The notes below the pieces were generated by a model. It was not told where the DNA came from and ran no database searches. It saw only the letters and a program-made list of their open reading frames with translations. 64,000 nucleotides of DNA from Acinetobacter equi (GTDB taxonomy: Bacteria > Pseudomonadota > Gammaproteobacteria > Pseudomonadales > Moraxellaceae): the NCBI RefSeq assembly GCF_001307195.1, contig NZ_CP012808.1, positions 1,178,001 to 1,242,000 on the forward strand. The letters run 5' to 3'. Positions within the stretch are counted from its first letter, which is position 1; every line of letters begins with the position of its first letter. Both the position numbers and the translations under genes were made by a program. Below are positions 8,774 through 17,068 of this stretch, one piece after another.

Positions 8774-9634
8774 TTAGTAACTTAAATAAAATGTCATGAT
8801 TGAATCACCCCATAAAAATGCGATCCATCCAGCAATAGCAATATATGGTCCAAATGCGAAAGGCAAATTTTCTTTGCGTACTTTCATTAGAACTATGCCA
8901 ATAATAGCACCAATAAAAGAAGAAAGAAGAATAATCAGGGGGAGGTATAAAGGACCTAGCCATGCGCCAAGTGCAGCAAGAAGCTTAAAGTCACCATATC
9001 CCATGCCTTCCTTACCTGTAATCAGCTTAAAAATATAATAAACGATCCAAAGACATAAAAAACCAACAATATAACCCCAAATTGCAGCGCTGGGAGATGT
9101 GTAAAGTGAAAAACTATTGATGGCTAAACCCAAGCCTGCCAAGGGGAGGGTGAGGTGATCAGGTAACAGTTGTGTATCAAAATCAATGAAGCTAAGCGCA
9201 AGAAGAAAATAGGTCAGTACTAAACCAAAAAGCATTTGTACACTTGGACCATAAATATAGACTACAGTTAAGGCACAAATGGCTGTAAGCATTTCAATAC
9301 ATGGATAACGCCAACTAACTTTATATTTGCAATATGCACACTTGCCAAGTAATACCATCCAACTGATTACAGGAATATTGTGATACCAATGAATAGCGTG
9401 ATGACAATGTGGACAAGTAGACTTAGGATGACTCAATGTTAATTTTTTTTGGTCAATTATAGGTTGTTCCGGATGTAATAAAAGCTGACATTCCTGATGC
9501 CACTCTTGTTCCATTATTTTAGGTGTGCGATAAATCACAACGTTTAAGAAGCTACCAATACATAAGCTAAAAATCCCAACTGCAATATAAAGTGCAGTTG
9601 GGTGTGTCATAAAATACTGAATAAAATTTTCCAT
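8774..9634 (-). CDS. pilD: Prepilin peptidase / N-methyltransferase PilD
   Basis: Inner-membrane aspartic protease that removes the leader of type IV prepilins and T2SS pseudopilins, then N-methylates the new N-terminus. The cytoplasmic zinc-binding loop has two CxxC pairs (CPHC and CAYC, about residues 74-102). The two catalytic Asp lie in FIDFDTQLLPD and in GYGDFK, the GxGD-type signature. Eight or so membrane segments; 286 residues is usual. Stop codon of pilC and start of pilD touch, so translation is coupled. Its substrates include GspG encoded at 63.2 kb. Confidence 0.96.
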   Translation of the reverse strand: MENFIQYFMTHPTALYIAVGIFSLCIGSFLNVVIYRTPKIMEQEWHQECQLLLHPEQPIIDQKKLTLSHPKSTCPHCHHAIHWYHNIPVISWMVLLGKCAYCKYKVSWRYPCIEMLTAICALTVVYIYGPSVQMLFGLVLTYFLLALSFIDFDTQLLPDHLTLPLAGLGLAINSFSLYTSPSAAIWGYIVGFLCLWIVYYIFKLITGKEGMGYGDFKLLAALGAWLGPLYLPLIILLSSFIGAIIGIVLMKVRKENLPFAFGPYIAIAGWIAFLWGDSIMTFYLSY

Positions 9635-10860
9635 TAAAGTACAGATCCCATTTGGAAAATTGGTAAGTACATTGCAACCACTAAACCTCCAATCAAAATG
9701 CCTAAAATCACCATGATAAAAGGCTCCATCATTGATGTTAGACCATCTACAGCATGATCAACTTCATTTTCATAATAGTTTGCGACTTTATCTAGCATGT
9801 CATCTAATGCGCCAGATTCTTCACCAATAGCCACCATTTGAATTGCCATAGTAGGAAATTTTTCTGTTCTACGCATCGCAAATTGGAGCTGCTGACCTGA
9901 TGCAACATCTTCTCTTATTTTAAGTACAGCATCTTCATAAACATGATTATTGGTCGCACCTGCAGTAGACTCTAAAGCATCTATTAATGGGACACCAGCT
10001 GAAAATGTTGTAGAAAGTGTACGGCTATAGCGAGCAATAATGGCTTTATAAATCAGGCTTCCGAAAATAGGCATTTTAAGTACAAAACGATCTAAAAAAT
10101 ATTGAAATTTAAGACTTCTTCTTTTTGCTTGTATAAAAATAATCAGCGTTAAAATCATTCCAATAAGAAGAAAGAGCCAAAAACTTTGAAACCATCGGGA
10201 CATACCGACCACCATTTTAGTAAATGCTGGAAGATCTGCACCAAATGAAGCAAAAAGCTCTTCAAAAACAGGAATGACTTTAATCATAAGCACAATGGTT
10301 ACGGCTATAGCTACAACCAGTACCGTTGCTGGATATTTAATGGCTTTTTTAATTTTTTGTTTAAGAATTTCACTCTTTTCTTTGTAAAGTGCAACACGAT
10401 CTAGCATAGTTTCGAGTGAGCCAGATTGCTCTCCTGATTCAATAAGTGAACAAAATAATTTATCAAAATATTGAGGATACTTTCTTAGTGCTTCTGCAAA
10501 AGTATGTCCACCTTCGACATCACCTTTAATATTTAAAACAACTTCACGCATAGAAGGATTATCTAAACCTTCAGCAACAATTTCAAAGCCTTGTACGAGA
10601 GGTACGCCAGCTTTCATCATGGTAGCAAGTTGTCGTGTGAAAACAGTAATATCGAGGGTAGAAACTCGTTTTTTTATCAGATTGTCGAGTACATTTTTTT
10701 TCTTTTCTCGAATTGATTTAACACTTATTCCTTGTTTTCTTAAAGTTACTTTTGCGAGGTTAATATTTCGAGCAGGAAGCTCTCCTTTTAGTTTGATCCC
10801 CTTGCGATCCACGCCTTCATAAATATATGTTGGCATCATCTGATTTTTTTTGATTGCCAT
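9634..10860 (-). CDS. pilC: Type IV pilus inner-membrane platform protein PilC
   Basis: GspF/PilC family, 408 residues: two homologous cytoplasmic domains (about 75-195 and 275-400) with three membrane segments (about 175-195, 225-245 and 380-400). It anchors the PilB and PilT motors to the growing pilus. Motifs such as FTRQLATMMKAGVPL and the second copy YSRTLSTTFSAGVPLIDAL are intact. Middle gene of pilB-pilC-pilD. A paralogue, gspF, is encoded at 61.9 kb. Confidence 0.96.
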   Translation of the reverse strand: MAIKKNQMMPTYIYEGVDRKGIKLKGELPARNINLAKVTLRKQGISVKSIREKKKNVLDNLIKKRVSTLDITVFTRQLATMMKAGVPLVQGFEIVAEGLDNPSMREVVLNIKGDVEGGHTFAEALRKYPQYFDKLFCSLIESGEQSGSLETMLDRVALYKEKSEILKQKIKKAIKYPATVLVVAIAVTIVLMIKVIPVFEELFASFGADLPAFTKMVVGMSRWFQSFWLFLLIGMILTLIIFIQAKRRSLKFQYFLDRFVLKMPIFGSLIYKAIIARYSRTLSTTFSAGVPLIDALESTAGATNNHVYEDAVLKIREDVASGQQLQFAMRRTEKFPTMAIQMVAIGEESGALDDMLDKVANYYENEVDHAVDGLTSMMEPFIMVILGILIGGLVVAMYLPIFQMGSVL

Positions 10861-10884
10861 AAGTCTTGTCCTTTTTATTATCTA

Positions 10885-12666
10885 TTATTCACTTGTAATA
10901 CGGTTTATTTCTTGGAGTGAGGTAATTCCTTGCATTGCTTTGAGTAGCCCAGAGCGTCTTAAATTTTGAAACCCAGATAGTTGTGAAGCTTCCGCAATTT
11001 GTATCGAATTACAATCTTCCATAATGAGTCGTGAAATTTCAGGCGTCATTTTCATCACTTCATAAATGCCAATTCGACCTTTATACCCATCATGGCAAGC
11101 AGAGCAACCATTTGCATCATAGAGTTGGAATGTCGGATTTTGTATATCTTCTTCTGTAAACCCCATTTCTAATAAGCTTTGAAATGGAATATTGATTGGT
11201 CTTTTACATAGATGGCAAAGCCGTCTTGCTAATCGTTGTGCAATGACTAAATTGACTGAAGTTGCAATATTAAATGAAGGTACACCCATATTTCTTAAGC
11301 GTGTTAATGTTTCAGGAGCACTGTTAGTGTGTAATGTTGACATCACCATGTGACCAGTTTGGGCAGCTTTAATTGCAATTTCAGCTGTTTCTAAATCTCG
11401 AATTTCTCCGACCATAATAATGTCGGGATCTTGTCGTAGAAAGGAGCGTAATGTAGTTGCAATTTCAGCTGTTTCTAAATCTCGAATTTCTCCGACCATA
11501 ATAATGTCGGGATCTTGTCGTAGAAAGGAGCGTAATGTAGTTGCAAACGTTAACCCAACTTTTTGATTTACATTGACTTGATTGATTCCTTCTAGGTTGA
11601 TTTCAATAGGGTCTTCTACAGTAGAAATATTGACTTCTTCTTGGTTGAGAATACTGATTCCTGTGTAGAGTGAAACAGTTTTTCCTGAACCTGTTGGGCC
11701 CGTTATTAGCAACATTCCTTGAGGTTTGCTTAGTGCTTCCAAAAATAAAGCTTTTTGATCTGGCTCGTAACCTAAAGAATCAATACCCATCATTGCACTA
11801 GATGAATCTAGTATTCTAAGCACTAATTTTTCACCATATAGGGTAGGTAACGAATTTACCCTGAAGTCAAATGCTTTATGTTTAGAAAGTTTAAGTTTGA
11901 TTCGACCATCTTGAGGAATACGTTTTTCTGAAATATCCATTTGGGACATGATTTTTATACGTGAAGCCAAGCGTGTTGCTAGTTGTAGTGGTGGTGTTGC
12001 AATTTGCCTTAAAACACCATCAATTCGATATCGAACACGATAAATTTTTTCATAAGGTTCGAAATGTAAATCAGAGGCTCCAATTCGAATTGCATCAACA
12101 AGCAATTTATTTACATATTTAACAATAGGGGATTCATCTTTTAAAATATCATCTTCAGTTGGTGTGGTTTTTTGGGTGTCATCACTGATTTCTAAATCAA
12201 AGTCATCATCGAAGTTAAATATCTCTTCACCACTATAATGTTGTTCTATTAATTTTTTAAGTTTGTCATATTCAACAATAATCGCCTCAATATGCATTTG
12301 GCTGCTAAAGCGAATTGCTTCTATTGCTGTAATGTTTGTTGGATTTGCTGTAGCTACATATAAAATGTTTGCTCGCCTAAAAATAGGCAAGATTTTGTAT
12401 TTAGTGATTATTTTATCATTTACAGAGTCTTTAATAATTAATGATGAATCATAAGCATCTAAATCAAATAAAGGATCACCGAACTCATGAGAAATTGCTT
12501 TGGCAATATCGAGTGGGTGAATATGATGGTTTTGGATTAAATAAGGAACGATATCTTGGTCTAGTTGTTTAGCTGTTTCAATTGCAGATAACATATGTTC
12601 TGCATCGATCATTCCTTTCTCAACAAGTTGCCGAATAAAACCGGTAAACTTCGGTATAGATTGCAT
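10885..12666 (-). CDS. pilB: Type IV pilus assembly ATPase PilB, with internal 28-residue duplication
   Basis: Hexameric motor ATPase driving pilus extension, needed for twitching and usually natural transformation. The N-terminal MshEN-like domain (about 1-150) is followed by the ATPase core with Walker A GPTGSGKT at 323-330, a TVEDP acidic box at 349-353, and a zinc site from Cys484/487 and Cys521/524. The Walker B segment, QDPDIIMVGEIRD, occurs twice, because residues 376-403 are repeated exactly as 404-431. Without the copy the protein would be 565 residues, the usual size. The frame is kept, but the extra segment sits in the catalytic core and probably damages or abolishes activity. AAGGATC ribosome-binding site seven bases before ATG. 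Confidence 0.95.
   Translation of the reverse strand: MQSIPKFTGFIRQLVEKGMIDAEHMLSAIETAKQLDQDIVPYLIQNHHIHPLDIAKAISHEFGDPLFDLDAYDSSLIIKDSVNDKIITKYKILPIFRRANILYVATANPTNITAIEAIRFSSQMHIEAIIVEYDKLKKLIEQHYSGEEIFNFDDDFDLEISDDTQKTTPTEDDILKDESPIVKYVNKLLVDAIRIGASDLHFEPYEKIYRVRYRIDGVLRQIATPPLQLATRLASRIKIMSQMDISEKRIPQDGRIKLKLSKHKAFDFRVNSLPTLYGEKLVLRILDSSSAMMGIDSLGYEPDQKALFLEALSKPQGMLLITGPTGSGKTVSLYTGISILNQEEVNISTVEDPIEINLEGINQVNVNQKVGLTFATTLRSFLRQDPDIIMVGEIRDLETAEIATTLRSFLRQDPDIIMVGEIRDLETAEIAIKAAQTGHMVMSTLHTNSAPETLTRLRNMGVPSFNIATSVNLVIAQRLARRLCHLCKRPINIPFQSLLEMGFTEEDIQNPTFQLYDANGCSACHDGYKGRIGIYEVMKMTPEISRLIMEDCNSIQIAEASQLSGFQNLRRSGLLKAMQGITSLQEINRITSE
11373..11546 (-). repeat. Exact 84-bp tandem duplication inside pilB
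   Basis: Plus-strand 11373-11456 and 11457-11540 are identical, with period 84 bp, and the first six bases (TTGCAA) recur at 11541-11546. Being a multiple of three, the repeat adds 28 residues without shifting the frame. Identical copies and 6-bp end homology suggest a recent slippage or short-homology event. Confidence 0.97.
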
Positions 12667-12881
12667 GCGTGATCCTTTATAATTATCTATATCTTTAAAT
12701 TATTCATTATTCGATTAACAAAATTATACTTTTCTTTAACAAAAAAACCATATAAAAGTTTGATACTACTGAATATATCTTGATTTTTGTTGTGATAGAA
12801 TTAACAGAATTTTTTTAATAAATGAAAAAATTTAAATGCATTTTCAAATTATTTTTTCAAAATCTAGAAATATATATTTTT

Positions 12882-12910
12882 TTAGCAGAAATTAAATTTA
12901 CGTGTAGAAT
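12882..12910 (+). promoter_or_regulatory. Probable sigma-70 promoter of tpiA
   Basis: TTAGCA (12882-12887), a 17-bp spacer and TAGAAT (12905-12910). Start of transcription would be near 12917, about 30 bases before the tpiA ATG. It lies in a very AT-rich divergent region shared with pilB. Confidence 0.5.
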
Positions 12911-12946
12911 GTGCGCAATTGAAAAATAGTTTTGTGTGAGTTACAT

Positions 12947-13738
12947 ATGTCGGGGTCGACGATTACACCTTGGGTTGTAGGTAATTGGAAAATGAATCCA
13001 ATAAAAGCCGATGCACTACAACTTGTTGAAAATTTCAAACATTTATTGCAAACAAACCCTATCGATGAAAATAAATGCCATTTAGGGATTGCACCAATTT
13101 CAATAGCGTTACCAATGGTGCAAGCTAATTTTTCATCGGCAAATCGAGCTATTTATACAGTTGCTCAAGATGTTTCTAAAGTAGCAGGAACAGGTGCCTA
13201 TACAGGTGAATTAAGCGCAGAGCTATTAGTTGATAGCCAAATTCATTATGTATTAATTGGGCATTCAGAACGTCGAGAGTTTTTTGCTGATGATGCTGCA
13301 GCATTAAAGAAAAAAATAGGCAATGCATTAAATGCAGGAATGACTGTAATTTATTGCGTAGGCGAAAGTTTGGAGCAACGTGAAGCATGTCAAGCTGAAA
13401 CTGTTGTGTTGCAACAAATTTGTGACATTGCTTCTGTAGTTGAATCTGAGCAATGGGAAAAAATAGTCATTGCTTATGAACCAATTTGGGCAATTGGTAC
13501 AGGAAAAACAGCTTCTCCTGAAGATGCGCAAGCTATGCATGCTAAGATTAGAGAAGGGTTGACTCAAATTACTGCCAAGGGCGCAAATATTGCCATTTTA
13601 TATGGTGGTAGTGTTAAACCTGAAAATGCAGTAGAGTTAGCAGCCTGTCCAGATATTAATGGTGCACTCGTTGGTGGTGCATCACTAAATGCTGAGTCTT
13701 TCTATCAAATTGCTCAAGCATTTGCGAATACAAAATAA
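12947..13738 (+). CDS. tpiA: Triosephosphate isomerase
   Basis: Interconverts dihydroxyacetone phosphate and glyceraldehyde-3-phosphate in central carbon metabolism. Motifs: GNWKMN (substrate Asn/Lys) near residue 11, the catalytic His in IGHSERR, the catalytic Glu in [15 protein letters not shown], and the phosphate-binding YGGSVKPEN and GALVGGASL. An upstream in-frame TTG at 12932 would add five residues; I prefer the ATG at 12947, giving 263 residues, since the alternative adds only CELH with no family support. It starts the tpiA-secG-tRNA series. Confidence 0.95.
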   Translation: MSGSTITPWVVGNWKMNPIKADALQLVENFKHLLQTNPIDENKCHLGIAPISIALPMVQANFSSANRAIYTVAQDVSKVAGTGAYTGELSAELLVDSQIHYVLIGHSERREFFADDAAALKKKIGNALNAGMTVIYCVGESLEQREACQAETVVLQQICDIASVVESEQWEKIVIAYEPIWAIGTGKTASPEDAQAMHAKIREGLTQITAKGANIAILYGGSVKPENAVELAACPDINGALVGGASLNAESFYQIAQAFANTK

Positions 13739-13751
13739 TTAGGAGTACAGC

Positions 13752-14081
13752 ATGCAAACTTTTGTGCTGGTCGTACATATTATATTAGCTGTTTTAATGA
13801 TCGTGTTGATTTTAGTTCAACATGGTAAAGGTGCTGACGCTGGCGCTTCTTTTGGCGGTGGTGGTGCTGCAACTGTGTTTGGTGCAGATGGTTCGGCAAA
13901 TTTTTTGACAAGAGTAACAGCAATTTTGACTGCGTTATTTTTTGTTACAAGTTTGACACTTGCGATTTTTGCGAAAAAGCAAACATCGGATGCATATAGC
14001 TTAAGTTCAGTGCCTGTGACGACAAGTGCACCTGAAAAAACGCCTGAAACTTCATCAACTGCACCAAAAACTGCTGAATAA
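13752..14081 (+). CDS. secG: Preprotein translocase subunit SecG
   Basis: Small accessory subunit of the SecYEG inner-membrane channel. Two membrane segments (about 3-23 and 52-72) flank the conserved cytoplasmic Gly-rich loop with the [11 protein letters not shown] motif. The C-terminal tail (about 80-109) is Thr/Ser/Pro-rich and variable, as in relatives. It starts 13 bp after tpiA with a TTAGGAG ribosome-binding site, so the two are probably one transcript that may continue into the tRNA genes. Confidence 0.95.
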   Translation: MQTFVLVVHIILAVLMIVLILVQHGKGADAGASFGGGGAATVFGADGSANFLTRVTAILTALFFVTSLTLAIFAKKQTSDAYSLSSVPVTTSAPEKTPETSSTAPKTAE

Positions 14082-14134
14082 TTCTATTTAGGTCTTTCTT
14101 TTTTAGACTGGTACGACTAGAATGCGTCACAGCT

Positions 14135-14219
14135 GCGGTGGTGGTGGAATTGGTAGACACGCTACCTTGAGGTGGTAGTGCTTTCGGGCGTGGGGGTTCA
14201 AGTCCCCCCTTCCGCACCA
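14135..14219 (+). tRNA. tRNA-Leu (anticodon GAG)
   Basis: 85-nt class II tRNA. Anticodon loop TTGAGGT puts GAG at 14169-14171 on a CTACC/GGTAG stem. There is a long variable arm, a GGGGG/CCCCC T-stem around TTCAAGT, and an encoded CCA (14217-14219). The acceptor stem has one U-U mismatch at 5:68 and a G-U at 6:67. Confidence 0.93.
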
Positions 14220-14269
14220 ACAATTAGCCCAGAACTTATTTGTTGGTGAAGCAGCTGAAAATCTATTGA

Positions 14270-14346
<77 letters not shown>

Positions 14347-14417
14347 ATCAATCTTATTGTGAAGCGCAAACTTTCAATAAGCAGTTTATATAAAGCTGAG
14401 ATGAATTTGCATATTGA

Positions 14418-14494
<77 letters not shown>

Positions 14495-14561
14495 ATCTTA
14501 TTGTAAAGAGCAAACTTTCAATAGGCAGTTTATTAAAACTGAAGTAAAATTTGCATGTTGA

Positions 14562-14638
<77 letters not shown>

Positions 14639-14683
14639 ATCCAATTGAGGTGCAACTTAATTGGGCAAAATATAGAGTTTTGA

Positions 14684-14712
14684 TTGAAAAGATTCAGTGT
14701 TTTGTATATAAT
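14684..14712 (+). promoter_or_regulatory. Near-consensus sigma-70 promoter for the last initiator tRNA and the nusA operon
   Basis: TTGAAA (14684-14689), exactly 17 bp, then TATAAT (14707-14712). Transcription should start near 14719, about seven bases before tRNA copy 4, and could run on into rimP-nusA-infB-rbfA. Confidence 0.75.
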
Positions 14713-14725
14713 TTTTGCACGTTGA

Positions 14726-14802
<77 letters not shown>

Positions 14803-14814
14803 AGTTTCTAAAGA

Positions 14815-14839
14815 GGCTCACAACAAGGTGGGCCTTTTT
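14815..14839 (+). terminator. Intrinsic terminator after the initiator tRNA cluster
   Basis: GGCTCAC pairs with GTGGGCC (one G-U pair) around a 6-base loop, then five T. It lies 12 bases after the last CCA, so it probably ends most tRNA transcripts. Confidence 0.8.
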
Positions 14840-14876
14840 GCACAGTGGATTTTGAAAAATTCAATGTGCGGTATTG

Positions 14877-14896
14877 GGGCGATTACGCCCTTTTTT
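14877..14896 (+). terminator. Second intrinsic terminator in the rimP-nusA leader
   Basis: GGGCG, loop ATTA, CGCCC, followed by six T. It comes in tandem with the previous terminator, so RNA polymerase reading from the tRNA promoter meets two stops before rimP. Confidence 0.8.
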
Positions 14897-15015
14897 ATTG
14901 GCTATCGTGTAGTGTCGATATAAGCTGTATACGGCTTACGGTCAAATATGCTTCACTATAGTAAATGTATTATGGTTAATCAGGCCACTTTTTCGCACAA
15001 ATTTGACGAGAGTAA

Positions 15016-15540
15016 ATGAAGCTATCAAATAAAACTCAAGCACTTCAGGACTTAATTGCGCCAGCAGTGCAAGCATGTGATGTGGATCTTTGGGGAATTG
15101 ATTTTGTTCCTCAAGGTAAACGTTCTTTATTACGTATCTATATTGATAAAGCAATTGATGCAAGTGCTGAACCAGTCGTTAATGAAGCTGGTGAAGTGGA
15201 GCAGGGGCGCGGTATCGGTGTACAAGATTGTGTTCGCGTAACACAACAAGTTGGTGCAATACTCGATGTTCATGATCCAATTTCAGGTGAATATGCGCTT
15301 GAAGTTTCATCGCCAGGTTGGGACAGACCTTTTTTCAAACTTGAACAAATGTCTGCTTATATAGGGCAACAAGTTGCATTACGCTTAATTAGTGCAGTAG
15401 AAAATCGTCGTAAGTTTCAGGCCAAACTCGTTGCAGTTGACCTAGAAAATGAAATGATTCAGGTTGAAGTTGAAAAGCAACTGGTATTGGAGATTGATAG
15501 TCACAATATCGACAAAGCTAACTTAATCTATCAAGATTAA
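15016..15540 (+). CDS. rimP: Ribosome maturation factor RimP
   Basis: Binds the 30S precursor and helps mature the small subunit. Two domains: N-terminal alpha-beta (about 1-95) with the [20 protein letters not shown] strand pair, and a C-terminal SH3-like barrel (about 97-174). The conserved link [16 protein letters not shown] is present. At 174 residues it is somewhat longer than E. coli RimP (about 150); the extra residues lie in an acidic loop around residues 50-68. First protein gene of the nusA operon; a weak TATAGT at 14957-14962 may be an additional start. Confidence 0.94.
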   Translation: MKLSNKTQALQDLIAPAVQACDVDLWGIDFVPQGKRSLLRIYIDKAIDASAEPVVNEAGEVEQGRGIGVQDCVRVTQQVGAILDVHDPISGEYALEVSSPGWDRPFFKLEQMSAYIGQQVALRLISAVENRRKFQAKLVAVDLENEMIQVEVEKQLVLEIDSHNIDKANLIYQD

Positions 15541-15573
15541 TTTATTAATAAGAATCTAACGAATAGGTGGCTT

Positions 15574-17058
15574 ATGGCACGCGAAATTCTTACCGTAGTA
15601 GAAACGGTTAGTAACGAAAAAGGTGTAAGTCGCGAAGCAATTTTTGAAGCGCTTGAACAAGCTCTAGTTGCAGCGACTAAAAAGAAATTTTACGAAGGTA
15701 CTCATTCTGAAGAAGCACGTTTACGTGTAGAAATCGATCGTAAAACTGGTGACTATAGCACTTTCCGTCAATGGGAAGTTGTTGCAGATGAAGATCATGA
15801 AATGCCAGCATGTCAAGATGCGATTTCTGATGTTGATCCAGCAAAATGGTCTATTGGTGATATTCGTGAGTTAGAAGTAGAATCAATTGATTTCGGTCGT
15901 ATTGCAGCACAAATTGCAAAACAAGTGATTGTTCAAAAAATTCGTGAAGCAGAGCGTGCCTTAGTTGCTGATGCATATGAAGCCAAAGTTGGTGAGCTTA
16001 TCTATGGTGAAGTTAAAAAACAAACCAAAGATGGTTTTATTATTGACTTAGGTGATAATGCAGAAGCCTACCTAGCTCGTGAAGAAATGATAGCAAAAGA
16101 AATTCTTCGTCCTAAACAGCGTATGAATGCTATTTTATATAGTGTGAATCGTGAAGGGCGCGGTGCTCAATTGTTATTGTCACGTTCTAAGCCAGAAATG
16201 CTAATTGCTTTAATGAAAAAAGAAATTCCTGAAATTTCTGAAGAAATTATTGAAATTAAAGCAGCAGCGCGTCAATCTGGTATCCGTGCAAAAATTGCTG
16301 TAAAAACTAACGATCATCGTATTGATCCAGTTGGTGCTTGTATTGGTATGCGTGGTACACGTATCCAAGCGGTGCAGCAAGAGTTAAATGGTGAACGTAT
16401 TGATGTTGTTGTATGGTCTGATGATCCTGCTCAATATATCGCTAGTGCTCTAGAGCCAGCAGATGTATCAGGCATTGTGATTGATGAAGAAGAACGTACA
16501 GCAGATATTATTTTTGCAACTAGTGATCAATTGGCTCGTGCAATTGGTTCGCAAGGTCAAAATGTACGTTTAGCATCAGAACTCACAGGCTATAAATTGA
16601 ACATGATGCTCGAAGAAGAGTATCATGCACGTCAGCAAAGCGAAGCGCAAAAATATTTAGACATGTTTGTAACACGTCTTGATATTGCAGAAGACCTTGC
16701 TATGGCATTGGTTGAAATGGGCTTTACTTCGTTAGAAGAAATTGCTTATGTACCAGCAGAAACATTTGATGAAATCGAATTAGATGCTGAAGTTGTGGAA
16801 ATGTTGCAAAGTCGTGCGAAGGAAGTGACTTTAGCAGATGCATTAAAACAACAAGAAAACATTCAAGATCCGAGTGCTGAACTTCTAGCAATGGAAGGAA
16901 TGACACAAGAGATCGCATATGCGCTTGCTACTCGTGGAGTTATAACTGTTGATGATCTTGCAGATCAGGCGACCGATGATATCGAAGATATCGAAGGTTT
17001 AGGTGCTGAAAAAGCAGGTCAACTCATCATGAAAGCGCGCGAATCATGGTTTAACTAG
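15574..17058 (+). CDS. nusA: Transcription termination/antitermination factor NusA
   Basis: Binds RNA polymerase and modulates pausing, intrinsic termination and rRNA antitermination. Domains: N-terminal polymerase-binding domain (about 1-125), S1 (about 135-200), KH1 and KH2 (about 230-345, with IGMRGTRIQ and AIGSQGQNVRLA loops), and two acidic C-terminal repeats (about 365-425 and 440-494). The length of 494 matches the gammaproteobacterial type with repeats. Lies 33 bp after rimP and 10 bp before infB. In E. coli NusA influences its own operon, which is relevant to the terminators in the leader here. Confidence 0.97.
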   Translation: MAREILTVVETVSNEKGVSREAIFEALEQALVAATKKKFYEGTHSEEARLRVEIDRKTGDYSTFRQWEVVADEDHEMPACQDAISDVDPAKWSIGDIRELEVESIDFGRIAAQIAKQVIVQKIREAERALVADAYEAKVGELIYGEVKKQTKDGFIIDLGDNAEAYLAREEMIAKEILRPKQRMNAILYSVNREGRGAQLLLSRSKPEMLIALMKKEIPEISEEIIEIKAAARQSGIRAKIAVKTNDHRIDPVGACIGMRGTRIQAVQQELNGERIDVVVWSDDPAQYIASALEPADVSGIVIDEEERTADIIFATSDQLARAIGSQGQNVRLASELTGYKLNMMLEEEYHARQQSEAQKYLDMFVTRLDIAEDLAMALVEMGFTSLEEIAYVPAETFDEIELDAEVVEMLQSRAKEVTLADALKQQENIQDPSAELLAMEGMTQEIAYALATRGVITVDDLADQATDDIEDIEGLGAEKAGQLIMKARESWFN

Positions 17059-17068
17059 GAGGTAATAT

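Noticed and set aside
9634..10860. PilC and GspF (61.9 kb) as a recent duplication
   Set aside because: The two proteins are clearly diverged, each typical for its own system.
12932..12946. Upstream TTG start for tpiA adding five residues
   Set aside because: The ATG at 12947 gives the family-typical N-terminus, and nothing supports the extra codons.
14135..14219. tRNA-Leu pseudogene because of an acceptor mismatch
   Set aside because: Only one U-U pair is off; all other helices, the anticodon loop and encoded CCA are intact.
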